DNA from: Bifidobacterium breve
GTDB lineage: Bacteria > Actinomycetota > Thermoleophilia > Solirubrobacterales > Solirubrobacteraceae
NCBI GenBank assembly: GCA_945889475.1
Contig: CAMDBT010000001.1
Location: forward strand, 1 to 64,000
DNA length: 64,000 nucleotides
Direction of reading: 5' to 3'
The position numbers and the translations under genes are program-made. The notes under the pieces were generated by a model. The model did no database searches. It was not told the origin of the DNA and was given only the letters and a program-made list of their open reading frames with translations. Below, in pieces: positions 16,567 through 24,433 of the stretch; position 1 is the stretch's first letter, and the number at the start of each line of letters is the position of its first letter.

Positions 16567-16955
16567 GCGACGAAGCCCGGGCGCCAAGATCGAGCCGCCA
16601 AAGCCTCTCCTACGGCACGCTGAAGAAGCTCTCCCTCGCCCACTCGGCCGTCTACATCTGCCTGCTGGTCGTCTGGCTCGTGCCGGGGCTCGCGCTTGCC
16701 ACTTCGATCTTCGGCTTCGTCCATGGGATCGGATGGATCCTGATGGTGCTGCTGATTCTGCTCGCATTGCGGGCCCGCGTTGTGCCACTGCGAACGGCTA
16801 CCGCCGTCGCCATCCTCGGTGGCATCGCGCCCTTCTTCGGCAGCTACGAATTCATCCGCGAAAGGCGCCGCCGCAAGAACGGCGAGAGCATCGGCGGCGA
16901 GCTCCCGGGTGGAGCCGGCGTTGCAGCGCAGGGCACCAGCCCCAGCGCCCGCTAG
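16563..16955 (+). CDS. Small membrane protein, DUF3817-like
   Basis: 130 residues with three hydrophobic segments (about 29-50, 52-75 and 80-100). The central FVHGIGWILMVLL and later IAPFFGSYEF segments resemble DUF3817, where a conserved His-Gly and Pro-Phe occur at these places. The basic stretch ERRRRKNG and a Gly/Ala-rich tail follow. Co-translated with the NUDIX gene through ATGA. Confidence 0.6.
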   Translation: MSDEARAPRSSRQSLSYGTLKKLSLAHSAVYICLLVVWLVPGLALATSIFGFVHGIGWILMVLLILLALRARVVPLRTATAVAILGGIAPFFGSYEFIRERRRRKNGESIGGELPGGAGVAAQGTSPSAR

Positions 16956-16975
16956 CATCCGCTGAAGAGCGATCA

Positions 16976-19900
16976 GTGGCGGTTTCTACAACAGTTCAGG
17001 TGACGCTGCCGGCGATGGGCGAGTCGGTCAATGAAGGCACCGTGCTTGAGTGGCTCAAAGCAGAGGGCGACAAGGTCGAAGCTGGCGAAACACTGGTCGA
17101 GATCTCAACCGACAAGGTTGACGCCGAGATTCCCTCACCGGCAAGTGGAATACTGCTGCAGATTCACACCGCGGCCGGTGAGACGGTCGAGATCGGCGCC
17201 TTGCTGGCGGAAATTCAAGCCAGCGAACCGGCCACGGGAGCCGGCACAAAATCGGCGCCCGAGGGCAGCGACGACGGCGCTGAGATTATCGACATCGTCG
17301 CTCCGTCGGCCGGCGAATCGGTCAGCGAAGGGACGCTGCTCGAATGGCTCGTGAAGCCCGGCGATCGCGTCGATGACGGCCAGACGATCGTCGAGTTCTC
17401 AACCGACAAGGTCGACATTGAATTGCCCGCCCCGGCCAGCGGCAAGATCACAGAACTGCTGGCCGAGTCAGGCGACACGATCGCCGTCGGTCAGCTGATC
17501 GCGCGGATGGAGCTGGGCGCCGGCGCGGCCAACGACGAGCGACCGGCAGCCGGCAATGCAGGCTCGAGCTCCGCAGCGCTCCCCGATGGCGTCCGCGCCT
17601 CCCCGGTTGCGGCCCGCGTAGCGGCGGCCGAAGGCGTTGCGCTTGACTCTGTCAGCGGCAGCGGCAGCGGCGGCCGCGTAACCAAGGCCGACGTTCTGGC
17701 CGCCAGCTCAGGCGGGCACGGCGCCGCTGCGAGCGCCAGCGTGACCGAACTGCGCGGCGGCGCGGCGATGCTCGCCCGCTACATGGACGAGAGCCTCTCG
17801 ATCCCAACCGCAACCTCGATCCGAACAATCCCCGTAACGCAGATGGACGCACGCCGCAAGGAGCTCAAGGCGGCCGGACACAAGGTCTCGTTCACGCACC
17901 TAATCGCTTGGGCGATCGCGCGCACCGCGGCCGACCAGATGCCAGTGATGACCCACCACTTCGTCGAGCAGGAAGGCAAGGCGATGCGCGTCGACGACGG
18001 CGCCGTCAATCTTGGCATCGCCGTCGACGTCGAGAAGAAAGACGGCTCGCGAACGCTGCTCGTGCCGGTAATCACGAACGCTGGCGCCAGCGACTTCGTC
18101 GGCTTCAAGGCCGCCTTCGACGAGCTGATCGAGAAGGCGCGCAGCAGCACGCTTTCGGCCGATGATCTCGTTGGCGCCAACATGACGCTCACCAACCCCG
18201 GTGGAATCGGGACCGGCGCTTCGGTGCCACGTCTGATGGCCGGGCAGGGCACGATTCTCGCGACCGGTTCGATCGGCTACCCGGTCGGGCTCGAGAACGC
18301 TGGCGCGGCGATCGGCGCAGAGAAGGTAATGACGATCACCTCGACCTACGACCACCGTGTGATTCAAGGCGCAGAGTCGGGGCGTTTCCTGCAAGCAGTT
18401 GAAGCCCGTCTCAGCGGCGAGCACGAGTTCTACGACCAACTCTTCGCCTCGCTCGGCGTGCCGCTCCCGCCCCCGGCTGAGACCCCAACCGCGAACCTCA
18501 CCGCCGTCCGGACGAGCAGCGGCGACGACCTGGAATTGATGCAGGCGGTGCAGGCGGCGACGGCGCTGGTCAAGGCCTTTCGCACCCACGGCCACCTTGC
18601 GGCAACGCTCGATCCGCTGGGCACCGAACCGGTCGGCGACCCGGCGCTCGATCCGGGGCCGCTCGGCCTCACCGACGCGACCATGCGGCGGATTCCATCG
18701 AAGCTGCTGCGGATTTTTGTTCCCGGCGCGAATCTCGCCGAATCGCTCCCCTACCTTCGCGACGTCTACACCGGCACGATGGCCTACGAGATCGAGCACA
18801 TTGCAAGCCACCGGCAGCGCCAATGGCTACGCGAGCGAATTGAAGGCAGCCTTTACCGCCAACCGCTCCAGCCTGAGGCGCAGCGCGAGCTTCTGCGCCG
18901 GCTGCTGGCAGTCGACGCGCTTGAACGGTTCATGCACAAGGCCTACCTCGGCCAACAGCAGTTCTCGATCGAAGGCCTCGACATGACGGTGCCGATGATC
19001 GACCAGGCGGTGGAGCTGGCAGCCGAAGCGGGAGCCCGCGAGGTCGTTATTGGGATGGCCCACCGTGGCCGCCTAAACGTGCTCGCCCACAACCTTGGCC
19101 GCCCGTACGAGACGATCTTCGGTGAGTTTGAAGGAAGCTCAACGGTCCAGGTCGTCAAGGCCGTAACGGAGATACCGCAGGGTGGGACCGGCGACGTCAA
19201 GTACCACCACGGTTACCGGCGCGACTTCACGCTGCGCAAGGGCGAGAGCGTGCTGATCAAGCTGGAATCAAACCCCAGCCACCTTGAGTCCGTCGATCCG
19301 GTTGTGATCGGCGCAGCGCGGGCCGCGCAAACCGACCGCAGCGGCCCAGTCGCAGAGCGCGACCCGGCTTTGGCGATGGCGCTGATCCTCCATGGCGACG
19401 CAGCGATGCCCGGGCAGGGCGTCGTAGCCGAAACCTTCAACCTCCAAGGCCTCGACGGCTACAAGGTCGGCGGCACGTTGCACCTGATCCAGAACAACCA
19501 AGTCGGCTTCACGACCGATATCGAGGACGCCCGCTCGACCCACTGGGCCTCGGACCTAGCGAAGGGCTTCGACGTGCCGATCATCCACGTCAACGCTGAC
19601 GACGTTGAGGCCTGCATCTCAGCGGTGGACCTCGCGATGGCATTCCGCGCCGAGTTCGGCCACGACGTGCTGATCGATCTGATCGGCTACCGCCGCTTCG
19701 GCCACAACGAAGCCGACGAGCCGGCCTATACACAGCCTGAGATGTACGCCGCGATCAAGCGGCACGACCGCGCCTGCGCGCTCTACGCCGAGAAGCTGAT
19801 CACCGCCGGAGTCGTCACCCGCGAAGAAGTTGAGAGCTGGCAGCAACAAGTTTGGGACAACCTCAGCGCCGAGCATCAGGAGCTTAAGCAGCGAATCGCC

Positions 19901-21181
19901 GAGGCGGCGGAAATTGAAAACCCTGAGCAGGTGACCGGTGAGTACCTGCTCGACCGCACGAAAAGTCCGAAGATCGAGACCAAGGTATCGGACCAATCGC
20001 TGCACCAGATCAACGAGCAGTTGCTGACCGTCCCGGACGGCTTTGCCACCCACGCAAAACTTCAGCGCCAACTCGACCGCCGTCGAGTAGCGGTCGGCGA
20101 ACAGGGCGGGATCGATTGGGCGCAGGCCGAATCGCTCGCGCTCGCTTCGCTGCTGACGGAAGGCGTCCCGATCCGCTTGACCGGCCAAGACTCAGAGCGC
20201 GGCACATTCAGCCAGCGACACCTTGTCTTCCACGACGAGACGACGGGGCGTACATACTCGCCGATTCAACATCTGGCCGAGGCACAGGCGCCGATCGAGA
20301 TCTACAACAGCCCGCTGTCGGAGACCGCCTGCCTCGGTTTTGAGTACGGCTACGCCCAGCAGTCGCCCGACACGCTCGTGCTTTGGGAGGCTCAGTACGG
20401 CGACTTCGCCAACGGCGCCCAGGTGATCATCGACCAATTCATCTCCAGCGGCCTAGCGAAATGGGGCGAGAGTTCGCGGCTGACGCTGCTGCTGCCGCAC
20501 GGCTACGAGGGTGCTGGGCCAGAGCACTCCTCGGCGCGGCTCGAACGCTTCCTCCAGCTCTGCGCCGAAGGCAACATGCGCGTCGCCAACCTGACCACTC
20601 CAGCTCAGTACTTCCATCTACTGCGTCGCCAGGCGACGATCGCCAAGCGCCGGCCACTGGTGATCATGACGCCGAAGTCGCTGCTGCGCCTGCCTCAGGC
20701 AAGCAGCCGCCTCAGCCACCTGACCGAGAAGCGCTTCTACCCCGTCCTCGCCGAGCCACGCGTTCCGGCGGAAAAGATCACGCGGCTTCTGCTCTGCACC
20801 GGCAAGATCTATTACGACCTCGTCGGCCACGAGCGCCGTGAGCGCAACGAGCGAGTCGCGATCGGCCGCGTTGAGCAGCTCTACCCGTTCCCGGAGGATG
20901 GCCTGCGCGAGCTCTTCGCCCGCTACCCGAACCTCGAAGAGATCGTCTGGGTCCAGGAGGAGCCACGCAACATGGGAGCGCGCGAATACATGTTCCCGCG
21001 CCTGATGCAAATCCTCCCCGAAGGGTTCGAGCTTGGCTACATCGGCAGGCCGGAGCGCGCCTCACCAGGCGAGGGCTACCCAGCCGCCCACAACGCCGAG
21101 CAGCAGCGAATCCTCGGCGACTCGCTCGACCCTCAGATCGAGGTCAGCCCGTTCCCGGACAAGACGCCGGGCGAGCGCTGA
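16976..21181 (+). CDS. odhA: Fused 2-oxoglutarate dehydrogenase: two lipoyl domains, binding domain, E2 succinyltransferase and E1
   Basis: 1401 residues from GTG 16976. Order: lipoyl domain 1 (EISTDKVDAEIP, Lys47), lipoyl domain 2 (EFSTDKVDIELP, Lys145), a peripheral-subunit-binding domain (about 205-242), an E2 acyltransferase domain (about 255-495; His460 in DHRVIQGAESG), then the E1 decarboxylase from about 520, with RTHGHLAATLDPLG, MAHRGRLNVLAHNLG near 694, GDAAMPGQGVVAETFN near 807 and FGHNEADEP near 908. Known actinobacterial OdhA/Kgd proteins have the E2 and E1 parts but no lipoyl domain. Here one chain holds everything except E3. It converts 2-oxoglutarate to succinyl-CoA in the TCA cycle. 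In-frame codons upstream of 16976 are open but lie inside the two preceding genes and are not used. Confidence 0.93.
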   Translation: MAVSTTVQVTLPAMGESVNEGTVLEWLKAEGDKVEAGETLVEISTDKVDAEIPSPASGILLQIHTAAGETVEIGALLAEIQASEPATGAGTKSAPEGSDDGAEIIDIVAPSAGESVSEGTLLEWLVKPGDRVDDGQTIVEFSTDKVDIELPAPASGKITELLAESGDTIAVGQLIARMELGAGAANDERPAAGNAGSSSAALPDGVRASPVAARVAAAEGVALDSVSGSGSGGRVTKADVLAASSGGHGAAASASVTELRGGAAMLARYMDESLSIPTATSIRTIPVTQMDARRKELKAAGHKVSFTHLIAWAIARTAADQMPVMTHHFVEQEGKAMRVDDGAVNLGIAVDVEKKDGSRTLLVPVITNAGASDFVGFKAAFDELIEKARSSTLSADDLVGANMTLTNPGGIGTGASVPRLMAGQGTILATGSIGYPVGLENAGAAIGAEKVMTITSTYDHRVIQGAESGRFLQAVEARLSGEHEFYDQLFASLGVPLPPPAETPTANLTAVRTSSGDDLELMQAVQAATALVKAFRTHGHLAATLDPLGTEPVGDPALDPGPLGLTDATMRRIPSKLLRIFVPGANLAESLPYLRDVYTGTMAYEIEHIASHRQRQWLRERIEGSLYRQPLQPEAQRELLRRLLAVDALERFMHKAYLGQQQFSIEGLDMTVPMIDQAVELAAEAGAREVVIGMAHRGRLNVLAHNLGRPYETIFGEFEGSSTVQVVKAVTEIPQGGTGDVKYHHGYRRDFTLRKGESVLIKLESNPSHLESVDPVVIGAARAAQTDRSGPVAERDPALAMALILHGDAAMPGQGVVAETFNLQGLDGYKVGGTLHLIQNNQVGFTTDIEDARSTHWASDLAKGFDVPIIHVNADDVEACISAVDLAMAFRAEFGHDVLIDLIGYRRFGHNEADEPAYTQPEMYAAIKRHDRACALYAEKLITAGVVTREEVESWQQQVWDNLSAEHQELKQRIAEAAEIENPEQVTGEYLLDRTKSPKIETKVSDQSLHQINEQLLTVPDGFATHAKLQRQLDRRRVAVGEQGGIDWAQAESLALASLLTEGVPIRLTGQDSERGTFSQRHLVFHDETTGRTYSPIQHLAEAQAPIEIYNSPLSETACLGFEYGYAQQSPDTLVLWEAQYGDFANGAQVIIDQFISSGLAKWGESSRLTLLLPHGYEGAGPEHSSARLERFLQLCAEGNMRVANLTTPAQYFHLLRRQATIAKRRPLVIMTPKSLLRLPQASSRLSHLTEKRFYPVLAEPRVPAEKITRLLLCTGKIYYDLVGHERRERNERVAIGRVEQLYPFPEDGLRELFARYPNLEEIVWVQEEPRNMGAREYMFPRLMQILPEGFELGYIGRPERASPGEGYPAAHNAEQQRILGDSLDPQIEVSPFPDKTPGER

Positions 21182-21712
21182 TCAAACGGCAATAAACTCG
21201 AGGTCAATCGTCAGCTTGACGTCGTCTGAGAGCGCGAAGCCGCCCTTTGGCAGCGGCGCGTTCCAATCGAGACCAAACTCGTTGCGATCGATCGTGGTCT
21301 CGAGTCCGACGCCGAGTTTGGTGTTTCCCATCGCGTCCTCAGTCGGGTCCGTGAGGTGGCCGCTGGCGGTCACCGAATGAGTGATTCCTTTGATCGTCAG
21401 GTCGCCAACGACCTCAGCGTTCTCGCCGTCGCGCCTGACCGAGGTCGAAACGAAGCTGATCTCCGGCGTCGTCTCGCTGTCGAAGAACTCCGGGCTCTGC
21501 AGATGGCCGTAGAGGTTCTCGTCCTTGACGACGATCGAATCGGCGCGAACCGTCCCGCTCAGTGAAATCTGCCCATCGGCTTCGGTCACCGTCGCCTCGA
21601 TCTTGTCGAAGGTTGCGCGAAAGTTGGCGACCAGCATGTGCCGCACAGAGAATGCGGCGGTGGAGTGCGACTGATCGAGATTCCAAGTGTGCGAGCCAAT
21701 TGCGTCGGTCAT
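21182..21712 (-). CDS. YceI family protein
   Basis: 176 residues from ATG 21712, with AAAGG upstream on this strand. The start WNLDQSHSTAAFSVRHMLVANF, the middle GDLTIKGITHSVT and the end SDDVKLTIDLEF are classic YceI lipocalin-like features. The family binds polyisoprenoid-type lipids; many members are periplasmic, but no signal peptide is seen here, as in many actinobacterial copies. The stop abuts the odhA stop in the palindrome TGATCA. Confidence 0.93.
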   Translation of the reverse strand: MTDAIGSHTWNLDQSHSTAAFSVRHMLVANFRATFDKIEATVTEADGQISLSGTVRADSIVVKDENLYGHLQSPEFFDSETTPEISFVSTSVRRDGENAEVVGDLTIKGITHSVTASGHLTDPTEDAMGNTKLGVGLETTIDRNEFGLDWNAPLPKGGFALSDDVKLTIDLEFIAV

Positions 21713-21797
21713 AAGGTGCCTTTCAAGGGAGCGTATTTGCGTGCGCGACGGTAGCAGAGGGTCGGCGCGCTTCACCGGCAACTGCGACGATGGTGGC

Positions 21798-22220
21798 GTG
21801 TGGAGCCAATCGCAGATCACGCTTGAGCCGCGCGGCCGTGGCGTTCACCTCGTTACCGGCGAGCTGCTGAGCGCGCTGGACGAGCTTGGAGCCTTCTCGG
21901 TCGGGCTCTGCCAGCTCTTCATCCGCCACACCTCGGCCTCGCTGATGCTGGGCGAGAACGCTTCCCCCGACGTCCGTGATGACACGCGCAGCTGGCTCGA
22001 CGCCGCCGTCTCGGAGAGCTTCCCGTGGACGCACACGTTGGAAGGCGCTGACGACATGCCGGCCCACATCAAGAGCATGATCACCGGCCCGTCACTGCTG
22101 CTGCCAATCGCTAACGGCTCGCTTGCGCTAGGGACCTGGCAGGGCATCTACCTCTGTGAACACCGCAACAACGGTGGCCCGCGGTCGCTGATCGCCACGC
22201 TGAGCGGCGAGAGTTCGTAA
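21798..22220 (+). CDS. YjbQ/UPF0047 family protein
   Basis: 140 residues from GTG 21798. Conserved pieces are LFIRHTSASLMLGENASPDV, the HTLEGADDMPAHIKSMI block with metal-binding His, and LALGTWQGIYLCEHR, the family signature. Members are trimeric metal proteins; some show weak thiamine phosphate synthase activity, but the physiological role is unsettled. Divergent from the YceI gene across about 85 bases. Confidence 0.92.
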   Translation: MWSQSQITLEPRGRGVHLVTGELLSALDELGAFSVGLCQLFIRHTSASLMLGENASPDVRDDTRSWLDAAVSESFPWTHTLEGADDMPAHIKSMITGPSLLLPIANGSLALGTWQGIYLCEHRNNGGPRSLIATLSGESS

Positions 22221-22229
22221 CCGCTTCGC

Positions 22230-23006
22230 TCAGCGGCCCTTCCAGACCGGCTCGCGCTTCTCGGTGAAGGCAACTGCGCCCTCCGTAGCATCTTCTGAAG
22301 CGAAAACGGGGCCGGCGATCTCCATCTGCTTCTGCCAGAACTCTTCGTCGGTCCAATCGCGGCGGGCTTCAAGAATCTGCTTCGTCGCCGCCACAGCCAG
22401 CGGTCCATTGCAGGCGATCTGCTCAGCGAGCTCGACCGCGCCGTCGAGCGCGCCGCCTGGCTCAGCGAGGCGATTGACGAGGCCGAGCTCGTAGCCGCGC
22501 TCGGCCGAAATCGGGTCACCGGTCAGCGCCATCTCGGTGGCGACGTTGAGCGGCAGCTTGCGCGGCAGGCGCAGCAGCGCGCCGCCAGCAGCAACCAGCG
22601 AGCGCTTGACCTCCGGCACGCCGAGCTTTGCTCCTTTGGCGGCGACGATCATGTCGCAGGCCAGAGCGATCTCAAGTCCACCGGCGACGGCAAAACCTTC
22701 AACCGCGGCGATCAGCGGCTTCGATGGCGGCTGCTGGACGATGCCGCCAAAGCCTCGCGTCGGGTGCCAAGGAGTCTCGCCGGAGGCGAAGCCCTTGAGG
22801 TCCATGCCGGCGCAGAAGCCAGCGCCAGCGCCGGTCAAGATCCCGAGCGTCAGCGTATCGTCGGAGTCGAGTAGTTCGGCCGCGTCACCGATTCCGTCGG
22901 CAACCGCCTTGTTGACTGCGTTGCGCTTATCCGGGCGGTTGATCGTGATGATCAGGATCTTGTCGCGGCGCTCGGTGAGGACCGCGCTCTCTGTGGTTTC
23001 AGGCAT
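22230..23006 (-). CDS. Enoyl-CoA hydratase/isomerase (crotonase family)
   Basis: 258 residues from ATG 23006; a longer open frame upstream to 23099 is rejected because it overlaps the divergent gene. Crotonase motifs: ITINRPDKRNAVN, ILTGAGAGFCAGMDL (oxyanion hole), AVEGFAVAGGLEIALACDMI and LGVPEVKRSL, with Glu in the catalytic region. Probable fatty-acid or aromatic-acid beta-oxidation in the cytoplasm; substrate not assignable. A second paralogue lies at 52939-53730. Confidence 0.9.
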   Translation of the reverse strand: MPETTESAVLTERRDKILIITINRPDKRNAVNKAVADGIGDAAELLDSDDTLTLGILTGAGAGFCAGMDLKGFASGETPWHPTRGFGGIVQQPPSKPLIAAVEGFAVAGGLEIALACDMIVAAKGAKLGVPEVKRSLVAAGGALLRLPRKLPLNVATEMALTGDPISAERGYELGLVNRLAEPGGALDGAVELAEQIACNGPLAVAATKQILEARRDWTDEEFWQKQMEIAGPVFASEDATEGAVAFTEKREPVWKGR

Positions 23007-23062
23007 GGTCAACACTCTATGACGCATCGCCCCCTTGGCGCTCACCGCTATAGGCTTGCGCG

Positions 23063-23728
23063 ATGCAGATGGTTGCCCGCGACCTTTACCAGCTTGCATT
23101 GACCCCGCGAAGCGGCGTCAATGCCTACCTCGTCGGCGACGTACTGGTTGACTCCGGCTACCCGCTCCATTTCAAACGGCTGCTGGGCGAAACCGCCAGC
23201 CGAACAATTCATGCGCACGCGCTGACACACGCCCACCCCGACCATGCGGGCAGCTCAAAGAAGCTGAAGACGACGCTTGGAATCCCGGTCTGGGTCGGCG
23301 CTGGCGACGCCGACGCGCTGCGCAGCGGCCGAGCTGAGCCAGGCGAGGTGCCGTTCGGACGAGCTGCGCTGAAGAGCTTGATGAAGTTCCCCGGCGTCGA
23401 ACCAGACCGCGAACTGCGTGAAGGCGACGAGCTGGCCGCTGGCTTCGTCGCGCTCGAAACCCCAGGCCACAGCCCAGGCCATATGGCCTTCTGGCGCGAG
23501 GAGGATGCGACGCTGATCTGCGGCGATGTCCTCTTCAACATCAGTTTTGCGACGACTGCTGCCGGGCTAAACACTCCGCCCGGCCTGTTTACGCCCGACC
23601 CGGCGCAGAACCGCGCCAGCGCTCGTCGTCTCGCCGCGTTGCAGCCGAAGCTGGTGCTCTTCGGCCACGGGCCGCCGCTGCGCGATGCGGGCGCGCTGAG
23701 CGCTTTTGCTGAGCGGCTTGCCGGCTAG
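23063..23728 (+). CDS. MBL-fold metallohydrolase
   Basis: 221 residues. The motif THAHPDHAGS (HxHxDH), LETPGHSPGHMAFW and LICGDVLFN give the dinuclear zinc ligands; FGHGPPL near the end is the last His. It is closest in pattern to glyoxalase II-like and lactonase-like hydrolases. Divergent from the enoyl-CoA hydratase gene (56 bases apart) and convergent with nucS. Confidence 0.87.
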   Translation: MQMVARDLYQLALTPRSGVNAYLVGDVLVDSGYPLHFKRLLGETASRTIHAHALTHAHPDHAGSSKKLKTTLGIPVWVGAGDADALRSGRAEPGEVPFGRAALKSLMKFPGVEPDRELREGDELAAGFVALETPGHSPGHMAFWREEDATLICGDVLFNISFATTAAGLNTPPGLFTPDPAQNRASARRLAALQPKLVLFGHGPPLRDAGALSAFAERLAG

Positions 23729-23738
23729 CAGCGCTTGC

Positions 23739-24422
23739 TCAGGGCTCAAACAGCGTCAGGTCTGGCTCGCGCTGACCGCGGATGACTGCTAGGTCGACCT
23801 CAACGCAGGCAATACCGCGGTCCTCTGCCAGCGTCCGCGCCTGCGGCTTGATCTCCTGCGCGGCGAGCACACCACGGCAGTCGGTCATCGCCGGATCGCG
23901 GCGGATGAACTGGAGGTAGCGCGTCAGCTGTTCAACGGCATCGATCGTCGCGACGCGTTTGATCTCAACGGCCACCCAACCGTCGCCCTCGTCGCGGCAC
24001 ATCAGGTCGACCGGGCCGATCTCTGTAGGCCACTCACGGCGCGCAAGCCGAAAACCCTCGCCACAGAACTGGGGCGCCTCGGCGAGCGCCGCCTGCAGGT
24101 GTGCCTCAACGCCGTCCTTCTCCAACTCCGCCGCCTCTCCCATGTCGTGCTCAACGTCGGAGATCAGCTCTGAGATCTGAATCTCAAGCCGATCCTCGCT
24201 CTTGCCGGCGCGCTTGCGGACCGTGATCCGCTCCAGCGGCTGACCGTGATACTCGATCACAGTCGGCGGGGTCATCCAGTTCTGGGGCTTGTAGCCGCCA
24301 CTATCGGAGTGGATCATCACCGAGCCGTCGTCCTTGAGCATCACGAGCCGCAGCGCCTGCGGCAGAACTGTGTCGAGGCGACCGGTGTAGATCACTTCGC
24401 AGCGGGCGACGAGCAGGCGCAT
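23739..24422 (-). CDS. nucS: Mismatch-specific endonuclease NucS/EndoMS
   Basis: 227 residues from ATG 24422, the usual NucS length. N-terminal DNA-binding part: RCEVIYTGRLDTVLP, LVMLKDDGSVMIH and GGYKPQNWM. C-terminal RecB-like nuclease: EIGPVDLMCRD and WVAVEIKR, carrying the catalytic Asp and Glu-x-Lys. The C-terminus ends LTLFEP, a sequence resembling the beta-clamp binding peptide of actinobacterial NucS. This enzyme replaces MutS/MutL in many actinobacteria and archaea by cutting both strands at mismatches. An upstream in-frame extension to 24617 would cover the glycosidase gene and is rejected. Confidence 0.95.
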   Translation of the reverse strand: MRLLVARCEVIYTGRLDTVLPQALRLVMLKDDGSVMIHSDSGGYKPQNWMTPPTVIEYHGQPLERITVRKRAGKSEDRLEIQISELISDVEHDMGEAAELEKDGVEAHLQAALAEAPQFCGEGFRLARREWPTEIGPVDLMCRDEGDGWVAVEIKRVATIDAVEQLTRYLQFIRRDPAMTDCRGVLAAQEIKPQARTLAEDRGIACVEVDLAVIRGQREPDLTLFEP

Positions 24423-24433
24423 TGGCGCCGAGG

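Noticed and set aside
16457-16975. Upstream extension of the odhA frame
   Set aside because: It overlaps the NUDIX and small membrane-protein genes and has no domain; the lipoyl domain starts right after GTG 16976.
17900-18823. A 307-codon open frame on the minus strand inside odhA
   Set aside because: It lies opposite the E2 and E1 domains, whose protein matches are unmistakable. High GC gives long antisense frames throughout the window.
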